From contig NJPS01000044.1 in the NCBI GenBank assembly GCA_002946415.1, forward strand, positions 558,001-622,000: a stretch of 64,000 nt of DNA, written 5' to 3'. The notes beneath the pieces are model-generated. The model was not told where the DNA came from. It saw nothing but the letters and a program-made list of their open reading frames with translations, and did no database searches. Below are positions 47,146-59,560 of this stretch, one piece after another. This DNA is from Rutstroemia sp. NJR-2017a BVV2 (taxonomy: Eukaryota > Ascomycota > Leotiomycetes > Helotiales > Rutstroemiaceae). Both the position numbers and the translations under genes were made by a program. Every line of letters begins with the position of its first letter. The stretch's first letter is position 1.

Positions 47146-47788
47146 GATTTTCCGGGTGATGCGCGTCAGCTCAGCTGAGATGAGATTTCTGGATGAAAAG
47201 TGAAAAACCTAGATTGATGTGCGCCTGCTGGTAGAGATCTCTAGGTTTCTGATACTGCCGACTTGTATGAAAGAATGATAGTGGTTTATGTCGGTCGGGA
47301 AAAAATGAGAAAGTTGGGGAAGCACTCGCATAGTTATATTTCGCTGGTACAGAGCAAGGAGGTAAATGAACCGGAAGAAAGGAAGATGCGGTAGTGAATA
47401 AAGGTAATAACGTTGCCGAGTTTTACTTGCCCTACTAATATAGTCATTGGTAGGACATCCGTAGGAAATTCATTTCAACAGTGAAGTTGTGCTCTCAGCC
47501 AATTCAATGCTCATCGTTTGATATAGTCGTGTTCACGTTACATGAATGTATCCTGCGCTTGTAGGACTCCTATTTGTTAGCCGTGCCGCTTTAATGGACC
47601 CTACCATGCATGACACCCTTGCTGGCAGTGGCACTCCTCTTGGAATCTTGGATCACAAGGCACAAGGTTGACTGTTTTAGCCGCAGCTCAAGCCTTAAGC
47701 TCTTTATCTGATGCAGCACCTCGGACTTCACTTCATCATCATCTCTCCAACATAATCCACATCCCATGGATTAAACCATCTCATCACA
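47146..47788. other. Divergent region hexokinase-like/GILT gene
   Basis: No gene recognised. A CTCATCATC/TTCATCATC-rich leader lies just before 47789. Confidence 0.5.
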
Positions 47789-48749
47789 ATGAAGGATTTA
47801 CCAGTTTTTAACAACGACATCAAGCATAAGGGCATGGAAAAAGAGGAAGCCGAAATCATGTTGTCCGGCCCGCCTTCACGAAAGACTCGAACAATCGCTG
47901 GAGGATTTCTCTCCTTCGCGGTACTCTACCTTATCTTACAATTTTTCAGTAATTCATTCATGGGAGCGATCGGCAGAGGTGGCTCACAGCACAACGTACA
48001 AGATGTTTTAATGCCAACGAACAAGGTCGTACCGTTGGAAGCTCACATCATGAGCAAATGTCCTGATGCACAGGTTAGTTGTCGAAGGCTCTCTACCAGG
48101 CTGGAGCTGTCACTAACATCTCCTTAGGACTGTCTTAAGATGATGGTGTTACCTGCGATGCAAAGAGTATATGAAAAAGTTAACTTTACGCTCTCTTTCA
48201 TCGGCGCGTAAGTTCTCAACTACCACCGCTATTCTCCATCCGCAGATGCTGAATGATATTTTAGACCTACCGACAACGACGGAGTAGCATGCATGCACGG
48301 CCCGGAGGAGTGCATGGGCAATATTCTGGAACTTTGCGCAGCGAGCTTATACCCCGATCCGAAAATATACCTAGGCTTTACCATGTGCCTCACGAGAGAT
48401 TATAAGGATATTCCACAGAGAAGTCTAGTGGAGGATTGCGCGTTGGAACATGGAATGGATTTCGACAAGCTGAATGCATGCACGGTTCAGGATGATGGGG
48501 GATTTGGAATGGGCATGTTGAGAGACAGTGTAAGGAGGAGCACAGAGGTTTGTGAAGTCTGCCTCTACTGCTTCGACTACAGAATTGCTAACAGATGGTT
48601 TCTCGTAGGCCGGCGTCACAAAATCTTGCACAGTCAGGCTCGACAATAAAATATTCTGCGTACGGGATGGAAGAAAGTGGACGGATTGTCCAGGAGGTTC
48701 TGAAGTTAATGATCTTGTCCTTGCGGTCGAGAAGCTGTACCACTCTTAA
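47789..48749 (+). CDS. GILT family thiol reductase-like protein
   Basis: Four exons: 47789-48073, 48128-48207, 48265-48547 and 48609-48749, 262 residues. GILT proteins reduce disulphides in acidic compartments or outside the cell. The N-terminus is a short cytoplasmic part and one membrane anchor (about 37-57, FLSFAVLYLILQFF), so the catalytic part faces the lumen or outside. The GILT signature C-x-H-G-x2-E-C-x2-N-x4-C is present as CMHGPEECMGNILELC. The region of the redox CxxC holds KCPDAQDC, a C-x5-C spacing, so classic reductase activity is uncertain. The last exon (AGVTKSCTV to YHS) overlaps the 3' coding end of DcpS on the other strand by 44 bp. Confidence 0.87.
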
Positions 48750-49744
48750 TAGGTTCGAATATATCGGTCCACAACTCGCTTGCCTCTCCAACAGTATAAT
48801 GCAACGTCGTCCGATCCATACCCGCCTCCTCGTCTCCCTCCATCAACTCCAATTGCTCGATGATACTCTCCAGTCCGATCGCTTTTCCAGTTGCCTGTGT
48901 TGCGCCTGCCTCCAAAGCTACATGTACGATATGCACATGGAAGTGATAGTACGTAGGTTGATAATGGACATACAACTTCAGTTGATCCTCATCCAGATCC
49001 TTGTATGATTGCACAGTGGCCTCCAAGAACTTTCTTCTCATATCCCTCAACCAGCCGATGTGTTTCTTCTTCAAGTCCCTCAAGCTCCATATGTCTCTTC
49101 TTTCTACCAATCCCAATAAATGCATGCCCTCCATGGTCTTTCTATCCCAGTTCAGATCCGGTAATAATAAAAACCCCTCATCCCCATCTCGTCCCTGCGG
49201 TGTTCTGAATATGACGTCCTCTACTTCTGTTTTCCCATCTATAATATTGTATATCCAATTCAACCTACCGCCGTCTCGCTTCTCTTGCATGTAAGGACGT
49301 ATCTTCTCTGCATAAATTTGAGGAGTTTCTGTAACCATGCGCACCCCTTGTTTACTGTATTTCTTTATATGCTGCTCGGTACTAGGATAGATGAGATTGA
49401 TTTTCAGATCCGTTGGCTCAGCAGATGCAGATGCGCCATTGTTCGCAAGGTACCAGAAGTATATGTCGTTTGCGCCGAGATTTTGGACGGAAACAAGGGT
49501 TTCTGGAAGGGAGGATAGGTACGTCTCTGAGCTAGGAAATGGCGCGCGCTCGAGGATGAGAATACAGGGCTTCGAGTCAATGTGTCCGCATAGCGTAGAA
49601 CGCCGCCCAGCTTGGTCTTAAGAATTACGTAGGGTTAGACATAGGATCTGCTTTTGACAAAAGAAGGAATTTACCTTGATTTAGCAGACGATCAAATTTG
49701 AAATTCTTAATGTGAGAGAGGGATGCAGCATTTTCGTCCGCCAT
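48706..49744 (-). CDS. DCS1: Scavenger mRNA-decapping enzyme DcpS
   Basis: Two exons, 49744-49675 and 49616-48706, 326 residues. DcpS hydrolyses the m7GpppN cap left after 3'-to-5' mRNA decay, releasing m7GMP. The HIT catalytic motif is HFHVHIVHV near residue 245, with the central His as nucleophile, preceded by YVHYQPTYY. The N-terminal swapped domain contains LILERAPFP and the middle holds NIIDGKTEVEDVIF, a family block. The first exon encodes 23 residues (MADENAASLSHI...). Length matches yeast Dcs1/Dcs2 and human DcpS. Confidence 0.94.
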
Positions 49745-51077
49745 TGTCTTAGTAGCTTTTGCTAACTCTTCCTGATGGTGTTTGGAGCTTTATTTCATGG
49801 AGGAAAGGTTGATCGCGAAGCTCAACTCGTTTGGGCTTGCATACAGAGAATCGGTCGAAAGTGGCAGAATTATCTTATTTGGTATAGCTTGCATTTCCCC
49901 TCAAAACCTTGTCGCCGTGACTTGCGAGCTTGTGGCGCATCCACGCTTCGATTGCAACCTCATGTCAGGCAATGTCAGCATCTTACACATCCACCCAGTT
50001 TCGTAGAAACGACCGACAAGCTTCAATGCCTCGGTAAGTGATGGACATGCAGCGGCTATTCTCGCGAAAATCCTTACCCCTGCAACTCGGTCCCGTCAAC
50101 GTCGGTGGCTTGGCTCAGTACGATTTTGAGATCGCAAGACTCGATGCGAGGACCCAATAGCATCGTTATAGCCAGTCGACTGTGAAGGATGACGAGTACA
50201 AACCCTTTTGCTTGTTTACCCAAGGGAGGCGCAGAGAGCCAGGACTCAGAGGGATTCCAAAGAATCCAGGTAGAACCTTAACCAACAAACAGTGGGCTTC
50301 GGTGAGCAAGTCGTCCGAGGAAGCTTCCCGTTGCGATACGACTTCTCTTATACGAGTAGCTATGGAGCAGCAAACTTCGCGTCGACCGGCCAGTCTGGAC
50401 CCTTTATACCGATGGTCGCATTCTTGTTTTGCGACTATCGCACATCGCATTCTGGTCTGCGAAAATCGGTTCACCCAAAACTGCTCGGAAATAAGATGTT
50501 GGCGCCGAGAACCCACACACGTAACACGTCCAAAAACTGACCGCCTGCCTTTATCGCCTTTATCAACTGTGCCGACTTCCGTGCTGCTCCATCAATACCA
50601 ACACACTTTGCCCGAATCTGTCTAGCCGTGCCGGATGAACTGTAGCAGACCCGTCAGAGGAGTCATGGAAAGCTTAATTTGAAAGAAAGATGGTAGGTGC
50701 CTACCTCATAGGCGCGCAGAGACGGTCAATCGGCATCTTTTTTAACGGCCTTTACATATCTCCTTTCAAATTTTGAAGAAGCGGGGAGTTGGTTCGGGAG
50801 CTATGCACCTTTTTCTGTCCCACTCGCATCGTCTCGAACGGTATATTATGCGTAGGTTCCTCCTTGTTTCGGTATCGTCATTCTGTTATAAGAGATCTAC
50901 TTCTCTATCCTATTCAACAAGTGTTAAACCCTCTTTCTCTTGAATAAGTCTTACTCTTTTCTTTCTTTTCACTGGAAGCACTATTTTTGATTGCTGCTTG
51001 ATTTCGCCACAACATACTTGAGATAAATTATTTATAAGCGCCACCCAAGCTTGGTTGCGCAAGTGTTTCACAACAAC
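49745..51077. other. Divergent region DcpS/MFS
   Basis: About 1.3 kb. Open frames 49782-50006 and 50182-50625 lack recognisable domains, signal sequence or splice partners. The last 250 bp is pyrimidine-rich and likely the MFS promoter and leader. Confidence 0.5.
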
Positions 51078-52939
51078 ATGGCAGACTCTCTCTCGAGGCA
51101 GGCAACTCGTAAATCTGCCGCTTCGAGGGCACCTTCACCACCAGGCTTGAGTCGCGTGGTCTCAGGCAACCACCTTGACGACCATGGATACTACACCGGA
51201 CACATGGGTGCACAACAAGATTCGGTGGACGAACTCAGCACAGAAGGATCAACAGACGCAGAGGCCGAAAAGCACAACACAGACGAAGAGGATGCAGATT
51301 CAGACAGCACAGAAAGCGGAAGCATTTCACCAGAAGTTCTAGACGGCATAGAAGTCGAGCGAGACCTAGAAGCCCAACCACCAAAGTTGGAACGAGCAAA
51401 GAGCTCCAAGAGCGTGAAAGATCCCAATTTGGTTACGTGGCAAGGACATGACGATCCAGAAAATCCTAAGAATTGGACAATTGGACGGAAATGGGCGGCG
51501 ACTTTGGTTGGTGCGTATACATGTCCTGCATGCGTCAATTGCGTCACTGTACTAACTTGTCTTGTGTGTGCAGTTTCTAGCTTTACGTTCATCAGCCCTG
51601 TGTCCAGTTCAATGGTAGCACCAGCATTGGCTGCGATTAGTGAGGATTTACACATCGAGAAGTCAATTGAGCAAAGTTTGGTTTTGTCGATCTTTGTCTT
51701 GGCTTATGCAATAGGCATGTTAAATTAACCCCATGATTTATATCATCAACGCTAACAGTTTGGATAGGTCCGCTGTTTCTCGGTCCATTATCTGAAATGT
51801 TTGGCCGAGTTATCATATTACAGACAAGTAACTTGCTCTACTTATTCTTCAATCTAGGATGTGGTTTGGCTCAGACGAAGGGACAATTGATCGCGTTTAG
51901 ATTTTTGGCCGGTTTGGGTGGATCTGCGCCTTTAGCTCTTGGTGGAGGAGTCCTCAGTGATCTGTTTACAGCGGAAGAGCGTGGTAAAGCCATTTCAATC
52001 TACTCCCTAGCTCCATTGATAGGACCTGCTGTTGGTCCCATTGCTGGAGGTTTCATCGCCGAGAACACTACCTGGAGATGGGTCTTCTACGCTACCACCA
52101 TAGCAGACGCCCTTATCCAAATAACAGGACTATTCTTCCTCCAAGAAACATTTGCACCAGTCCTGCTTGGTCGCAAGAAGAACAAGCTTATCAAAGAAAC
52201 TGGAAACGAAAGTCTTCACACTGAGTGGGATGTACCCGATAGAACCATCGCCAAGACCCTCCAAATCTCACTCACGCGACCTTTCAAACTCCTCGGCACA
52301 CAAGTCATTGTCCAAGTTCTAGCCTTATACATGGCTTACCTCTACGGCATGATGTATCTCGTCCTGTCGACCTTCCCAGGGCTGTGGGAAAAAACATATG
52401 GTGAAAGTGTCGGCATCGGCGGTCTAAACTATATTTCCCTCGGCGTCGGCTTCTTCCTCGGAACCCAAATCTGCGCCCCGTGCCAAGACCGCATCTACCG
52501 CGCCCTCAAAGCACGCAACAACGGTGTTGGCAAACCCGAGTTCCGCGTCCCGCTCATGCTTCCCGGCGCGCTGCTCGTCCCTGTCGGACTTTTCTGGTAC
52601 GGATGGTCGGCGCAGGCGAAGACTCACTGGATCGTGCCGAATATTGGCGCCGCCCTCTTTGCCGCGGGCACCATCATCGGCTTCCAGTGCATCCAGACTT
52701 ATATTGTCGATTCGTATACGAAGTTCGCGGCCAGTGCGGTGGGTGCTGCGACGGTGCTGAGAAGTTTGGCGGGTTTCGGATTCCCGCTTTTTGCGCCGTA
52801 TATGTATGCAGCGCTGGATTATGGTTGGGGTAATAGTTTGCTGGGCTTTATTGCCATTGGGCTTGGATGGCCGGCGCCTATTCTCTTGTGGCTGTATGGT
52901 GAGAAATTGAGGAAACAGAGTACTTTTGCTGCTGGATAA
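51078..52939 (+). CDS. MFS transporter, DHA1 multidrug/polyamine type
   Basis: Three exons: 51078-51510, 51574-51714 and 51768-52939, 581 residues. The hydrophilic leader (~135 residues, Ser/Asp/Glu-rich) ends in the DHA1-type block VTWQGHDDPENPKNW just before the first helix. Twelve membrane helices follow, with the loop-2 motif GPLSEMFGR, the motif-B like FRFLAGLGGSAPLALGGG and antiporter motif C around LAPLIGPAVGPIAGGF. These features indicate a proton-coupled exporter for drugs or polyamines in the plasma membrane. The second intron needs a GC donor (ATAG|GCATGT), the only way to keep the frame into GPLFLGPLSE. Start is the ATG at 51078; the frame upstream has only a TTG. Confidence 0.92.
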
Positions 52940-53990
52940 GGTGGTGCTGGAGAGTGTTCAACACGCTGGGTGGGATATTGGGTTTCAATGGGTGGGGGAT
53001 GATTTATATGGTGAAGTCACTTGCATTGCATTGGAGTTTCTTGGTTGCTGTCAAGTAACCTGGCGTTAGATACCCCTTTACTGGTTAATAGTCATGAGTA
53101 CATAATAATACGCAGATAATGAATAATAGCTGCTAAATTTAACCTGGGAAGTTCTTTTGCATATATATTTGTGTCAACTTGGTGGGATACCGCTACAGTA
53201 GCCTGGGAAAAGTATCAGTCACTAACACAGTCATTCTTGTAGCTATGAAGCTGTACCTGATAAACATCTGACAGCCGAGTAGCGAACATGGGGTAAGGGG
53301 TTCCTTGGTGCATGGGATAACCATGTAGGATTTTCTTCCATAGAGGAGCCGGCTGTTTTTCCCAGAAGCAAAGGATTTCTGCAATGAGCTTTGTGACACC
53401 AAGATGCACATTGGAAGTGATGAGAAAGGGCTAACTTCTCATCCACTGCGTGGATCCGATTATTTGGAGTATGTCAGCTGATCTGAGTTTGAGCAGTTGC
53501 CTGAAGGACAACCTTGAAGGTATTTCGTCGTCTCTATAGGGGTTTGATATATATGATATGATTATATCCTAGCCGATTCCAGTAACAACAAGCACGCTCT
53601 GGGTTTTGCGGACTTCTTTTCAACGACTGGGTTTTGCTTCGGATCTCGTACTCATACCCATCGATATCCTGGGAGCTTCATAACTAGTGAGCTATCTCTT
53701 GAGCACTTTAATATAGAGATGTAGCTTGTTCCATGGGAGATCCTATGCAAACAAAGCAATAGTTGTGGAATCTTTTGGAGGAGGCCGTTAACGCCGGAAG
53801 GGGGTTACATTGACGGGGTAATGGTAATCATGACGTTATGGGATGAAATGCTAGGTTAAGTTTTGTAGCTGTAACGTTGAAGGGGATGGCATGTAAGTAG
53901 AGAGATCGACGGGATGAACTTCTTAGCGTTCTTCTCTTCTAGGTTCAGAATTTTTTGGCTAGCTAGTTGTGTTAAACTGATACTCTAGAT
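52940..53990. other. Gene-free spacer after the MFS gene
   Basis: About 1 kb with no recognisable gene. Confidence 0.5.
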
Positions 53991-54662
53991 CTAGTTCCTG
54001 CTTGGGCGCCGCTTAAAAGCCTCGATGTTGAGAAGCATTTGAGGAAGCGCAGATGGGGATTGGGAAAATGTGAGATGTGGTGGGGCTATTTGCGTACGCA
54101 TATAGCACAGCATAGGTAGGACAATGGTCTGAGTTGAGCTTTGGGCTGGACATATGGATGGAGAGGAGATACTAACCTTGGCCGCTCGCGATGGAGGACT
54201 ACGAAATGCGAATTGCGCCGCAGTCGTTGCTATCAATATATGCTCTGTTTGCATGTGCCATAGTCGTGCGGAATGCGTACCCAGATAAAGTCGCGTGATA
54301 TAGTATTGTTCTGTTGATGTTGATATGTAATGTGTGGTGAGTAGTTCGTTAATCGGCGCGATCTGTTCGGGGATGAACGGCGTTAAGGTAACATGCTGAT
54401 CGGTAATGAGGGGTCCTGGAACTTGGAATGGCGAGAATGGTCGAGCGGGCACATCTTCATTTTGGTTGTCATCCTGGTGCCCTTTAAATTTGTCAATTCT
54501 TAGCAGGGTAGTAGTCGTATCCTCCCCGTCCTCCTCCTCATCCACGATAGCTGTGTTATCTTTCTTCGCCTATCTGCATGAGTACTGGGCTGCGGGTAAT
54601 ATTAGAAATCCTTGTGCAAGCTGGAGTACCTCAGAAAAAGGAATTTTCAATTCAGCCCACAT
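53991..54662 (-). CDS. Hypothetical protein, family not recognised
   Basis: Tentative three-exon model: 54662-54630, 54569-54177 and 54128-53991, 187 residues. Both introns (60 and 48 nt) have GT donors and AG acceptors and keep frame. The opening WAELKIPFSE is followed by an acidic, Thr-rich linker with DEEEDGED, then a conserved-looking block (PINELLTTHY, EQYYITRLYLGTHSARLW) and an Arg-rich ending KRRPSRN. No signal peptide or membrane helix is seen. The frame is still open upstream of 54662 to a TTAG at about 54690, so a further 5' exon may exist. It could be a small nuclear or mitochondrial factor; I cannot name a function. Confidence 0.5.
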
Positions 54663-55274
54663 TGACCCAATTAGCAAATCACGTTCGTTGATTAGAAATG
54701 CCTAATCTTCTTATCAGTTTGCGGTTTCGCAGTTCGCGGTTCGCGGTTCGCTTGGCATCCCACGTCGAGAACACTCATGTTCCTGGTCACTATTGCATTC
54801 ACTCTCCTTCCTTCTTTTCGCACCCATTCGACTCAGATATATAAGAAGTGACCCGTTGCTCTGCTGAAAGGAGCTGCGCAGCTTATATATACCTTCAACA
54901 AGACATAGAGTCTAAGGGATGATCCGGCGAAACGGAGCCAGAGACTTCTAGGTCCCCTAAGCTATCTGACTGTGCCTTGCCATTGCGATCTTCACGCGCA
55001 TATCAAATTCACCACTTCCGCAGGATTGAGCGAACACAACGGCCGAGGTCACGATACACGATACTGAGCTGCTTACGTTGTCTACCCGCATGGTGCAGAG
55101 ATCCTAATTCGCCTACGAGAACTCCCGTTCTCGCCGCCGGCCGATCGATAGATAACCTACGGGGCAAGACCCTTCTACAAATCCACATTGTCCAGACAAG
55201 ATAAGCAACGTAATTGGTGGGGCCAGTAGAATTCTTCTCGATAAGCATAAACAGAAGTTATTTTCCTTCCCCGG
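54663..55274. other. Upstream region of the NIT4-like regulator
   Basis: Contains a short tandem run of GCGGTTC-type units (54721-54751) and the promoter and leader of the next gene. No other gene. Confidence 0.5.
54721..54751. repeat. Short GCGGTTCGC tandem repeat
   Basis: About four variant copies of GCGGTTT/CGCAGTTC/CGCGGTTC in a row. Confidence 0.6.
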
Positions 55275-58273
55275 ATGGCAGACGTACGAGATGCGGGGCA
55301 ATTGTTTGGAGGAACCGGCACATTGATGGAATCTACAAGCAAGGGGACGCCAAGAACTGGAACAAGTGATAAGGAGGGTCCAACACCAAGGAAAAAGTCG
55401 AGGAGCAGTCGCGATGCTGCTGCAATCAAGAGACGGTGCGTGAGCACAGCCTGTGTTGCGTGCAGAAAAAGGAAATCAAAATGCGACGGCAATACCCCAA
55501 GTTGTGCCGCATGTTCAAGCGTGTACGGAACCGGTATGATTTACGATCTTCAATCCTAGTCAGACCTCATTGAACTGACATGATGTTGGCAGAATGTGTC
55601 TACGATCCATTGTCTGATCATAGGAGGAAAGGTGTGTACAAAGACAAGCTTGACAGCCTCAAGACCCGGAACTCGACCTTACAAACCTTGATCCAGGCCA
55701 TCTTGAACGCGGCAGAGGAAGACGTACCTAGCCTGGTCCGCCAGATCCGGACCTGTGAAAGCCTGGATGATGTTGCCGACGGAATACTCAAGCAAGAACA
55801 AGGACTCGAGGAGGACGATGACGAACTCGAGGATGGGGTGTACACGACGTCGAATCTGCCAACGTTCGAGACGGAACTGTCCGGGAAGATGGGTGAATTG
55901 AGGCTCGAAAATGGCTCCGTGCGATTCTTAGGCGGTACTTCAAATCTGATCTACCTGGATCCCACTGAGATTGAGGATAATCATCAAAGCTTGGAAACAG
56001 CTGAGCAACAAGAAGAGCCCTTATTAAGCTGGACCACCGTGACAACCGATACGGAAGTCATTGTTCACCTGATTAATATGTACTTTACTTGGCATTATCC
56101 CTACTTCACAACATTATCAAAGAAGTTGTTTTACCGAGACTTCCTCCTGGGCAAGCCTCCCGGGAATCCCAAGCGTACTATGTATTGTTCGTCACTGCTG
56201 GTTAGTCAAACTCCCCCCTTTCCCAAACTCTCCCCTTTCCCAAACCCAATCAATCTCCATCGCATGCCTCTCATAAATACTATAGGTCAATTCTATGCTA
56301 GCCCTAGGATGTCATTTTACAAACTCGCCGCAGGGTTGTGCTGACCCAAATGATCCGACGACGAAAGGGGATGCTTTCTTTGCCGAAGCGAAAAGGCTGA
56401 TCGTGGAGAATGATGAGTATGAGAAGCCGAGACTGACCACCATACAAGCACTTTGGTGAGCGCTTATCCTGCACGTAAGATATTAACGATTCTAACGTTA
56501 TCAAAGCCTAATGTCCGTCCGTGAAGCGGGTGCGGGACGCGAAGGGAAAGGTTGGGTTTATAGCGGCATGGCTTTCCGAATGGCTCAAGATATGGGTTTA
56601 AACCTGGACTCCGGGGTCAACAACAATAATAACAGAAACAGCTTCAAAGACTCTGCTATAGATGAGAAGGAAATCGATGCGAGAAGAATAACGTTTTGGG
56701 GTTGCTTTCTCTTTGATAAATGCTGGTCAAATTACCTTGGCCGGCTACCTCAACTTCCAGTCTCCAATATTACCGTGCCTAAGTACGATGTCTTTCCCGA
56801 CGAGGACTCCGACATTTGGTCACCATACACCGATAACGGAATTGGCCAGTTACATTCACAACCATCACGAACACGAGCGGTTGCATTACAGATCTCGAGT
56901 CTTTGCGAGATTAGCAGCGACCTCCTAACTTTCTTCTATCATCCACAACATGTCGAAAGGGGCGTGGGCAGATCCCAAGAGTTGAAAAAGCTCAGTGAGT
57001 TACAAACGAGGCTCGAGGCCTGGAGAAGGGATTTACCAAAGGAATTTGAACCTAAAGAGGGACAATTACCAAATGTTCTTCTTATGCAGTACGTTGTTCC
57101 ACATCCGCTCATCCCAATGTTATTGACCTGAATAGTATGTTCTTCCATCTACTCTATATCCACCTTTTCCGACCATTCCTGAAGTACAATCCAAACACAT
57201 CGCCTTTACCTAACCATGTATCTCCGCGAAAACTATGCACACAGGCCGCAGGACAAATATCCAAGCTCATGCGTCTCTACAAACGCATCTATGGCCTTCG
57301 TCAAATCTGCAACATTGCAGTATACATTGTACACTCCGCATGTACCATTCACCTCCTGAATCTTCCCGAAAAGACGGCAAAACGAGATATAATTCACGGA
57401 GTTAAGCATCTTGAGGAAATCGCAGAAGACTGGCTGTGCGCTCGTCGTACATTAAGCATCCTTAGTGTCCTAGCCAGAAAATGGAACGTCGAGCTTCCCA
57501 TCGAAGCCTCAACGGCATTCTCCAGAACGGATGCTAAATTTGGCTATTTCAGTACAGCCGATGTGCCTTCACCAAAATCGGACATGATAGCGGCCACACC
57601 TCCATCATCCGCAACATCACCTATACATGTCCACACACCTGTCATGAAAATGACAAACACGCAATCTCACCTACAACAAAGCCTATATAACTACCCAACC
57701 GATAGCAAGCTTTCGATCGTCGCCAAACCCAACATGATAAACGACTTACACCTCCAATCACCCCCAACGTCCCACCACCAAGACTCATACAAATCCACAT
57801 CAGCATCAGTCCCCCTCCAAATGCCCCCTATGACAACCTACTCCTCCCCCACCCAACCACTATTCACCAAACAATCCCAATCCCAACCCCCACCATTCGC
57901 CCCCGACCTCTCCCACTCCCGCCCTGAATCTCAATCCCAATCCCAATCCCAAATCCTATACGAACCCACTTCCACATCTGCTTCACAGCCACATACTCTA
58001 ACCCGTCAAGTCAGTCCGAGCACGCTGTTCGGCGGCGTCGACGCACTAGTGCAATCGCAAGATTGGTGGCTGCGCGATCAGGCTTCGCTGGCGATTGGTT
58101 TTGAGAACTGGATGACGAGCGGTGGGCCGCTGAGTGATGGGGGGACGGTGCCGGCTGGGGCGGGGGCGGGGTTTTATGGGGGTGGAGGTGGGAATGGTAA
58201 TGATAATGGGAACGGGGGTAGCAATGGGAATGGTAATAGTGGAGGGTTTATGGATGATGAGTGGTTTAGTTGA
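55275..58273 (+). CDS. Zn2Cys6 transcription factor, NIT4/NirA-like
   Basis: Five exons: 55275-55533, 55593-56200, 56286-56455, 56507-57088 and 57136-58273, about 918 residues. The binuclear zinc cluster has six Cys: CVACRKRKSKC, then CAAC, then the last Cys after the first splice (ECVYDP). The segment DHRRKGVYKDKLDSLK and the following coiled coil are the style of nitrate-assimilation regulators NIT4/NirA. A fungal transcription factor domain (about 240-620) contains LNMYFTWHYPYF-like and MSVREAGAGREGKGWVYSGMA blocks. The C-terminus is low complexity: Pro/Ser/Gln stretches with SQSQSQ and a Gly/Asn-rich end before DDEWFS, probably an activation region. Donor of intron 3 leaves ALC-LMSV, slightly unusual but in frame. 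Family certain, NIT4 identity moderate. Confidence 0.85.
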
Positions 58274-58689
58274 TGCGGTGGGTGGGCCTTGTTATATGAT
58301 ATATTTGGCTTGAGATGGATGACCCGAGGCTGGGAGTATGTGGTTCTCGTATTGTGGCGGAAAGGAGGGTACTGTACTACTGTCTGTAATGGAAACGACG
58401 ACGACGAGGACGATAACTGTGTGTTTTTTATTTTACGCAAATGTAAGCCCTTTTCAAATTTCGTTTAGCTGGATTGGATGGAGGAATAGGAAGGAAAAGC
58501 ATAAGTTTACATAGAAGGAAGGACTTTGTTTGGGGGTTTCTATTTATGGCAGGGTAGGACAGGAGTGGGTGTTATATTTGGGAGGGGGGATCTGATCTGA
58601 TTTGATTTGATTGACTGGCTGAGGGGTATGATGATGGTATGTATTTGATCACTGAGAGAGATGTAAAATAATACATACGAAGTTATCTA

Positions 58690-58725
58690 CTTTACTTTAC
58701 TTTACCTTACCTTACTTTACCTGAC
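58690..58725. repeat. Pentamer TTTAC/CTTAC repeat
   Basis: Seven imperfect pentamers of the type CTTTA/CCTTA in tandem. Confidence 0.8.
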
Positions 58726-58997
58726 CTCTATTTGTTGTGAGTTATTGGAATCCCCCCCCCCGGAAAAAGTCAAAGAAATATATGCATAATGGTTCCCGTT
58801 CCAATGTTACAATATGCGTTGCGGTGCAGTTTCTTCGATCCTTCTAAACTTCTTCCATCATGTCTGCGTTACCTTTCGCGCTGTTTTTCTCTTCACCATA
58901 CATACCAAAACACAGCGCACCACATCATACCACACCGCGCCGCACTCTATCCTCTGATAAAATCAATGCAAAAACTCTGAAAGCAACATAGTACTAC

Positions 58998-59023
58998 ACA
59001 ACACAACACAACACAACACAACA
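58998..59023. repeat. ACAAC pentamer microsatellite
   Basis: Five tandem copies of CACAA/ACAAC. Confidence 0.85.
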
Positions 59024-59560
59024 TATGCACTGACGAACACTAATGTATGTAGACAGACAAGACGAAAGGATAGAGAGATATATAGGTATAGTATAATATA
59101 ACACCCACTTATTTACACATATACAACTAAACTAACATTCAATATCAACACCAACAAGTTATCAATCCCTTCACATCCAGTCCTGTGTTCCCTTCCTCCC
59201 TCTCCCTCCCAACTCGGAAAAACAAGAAGGAAGAAAAAAACGCCGCATAAATCATGAGTGAGTATTCCCCATTCCATTCCAGTTCATTTCGTTCATCCAA
59301 TTCCATTCCCTTCCATTGCAATCCCATCCATTCAAGAACGATCCTTATGTGTCCTGGTTTCCTTGTTTTCCTTCCCTGATTGATTGATTTGATTTGACCA
59401 CATCCCCATCCCCCTATCCCACCGAAATAGAGAAGAACAAAACCCTTTCCCCATCCATATGTGACTCCCAACCCCTCCCCTTTTTTCCCTTCCTACACTC
59501 AAAAACGCAAACAAGAATCGAATGACCACAAGAAAGAAGGAAAAGAAGAATCAAGAAAAA

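Larger units (their letters stand above)
58274..59560. other. Convergent 3' region between the two regulators
   Basis: About 1.3 kb of untranslated sequence with simple repeats: ATTTGATTTGATT-like (58590-58613), TTTACTTTACC (58690-58725), a C10 run near 58751 and an ACACA pentamer repeat near 59000. No gene recognised. Confidence 0.6.

Noticed and set aside
50182..50625. 147-residue frame between DcpS and the MFS gene
   Set aside because: No domain, poor composition and no conserved-looking segment.
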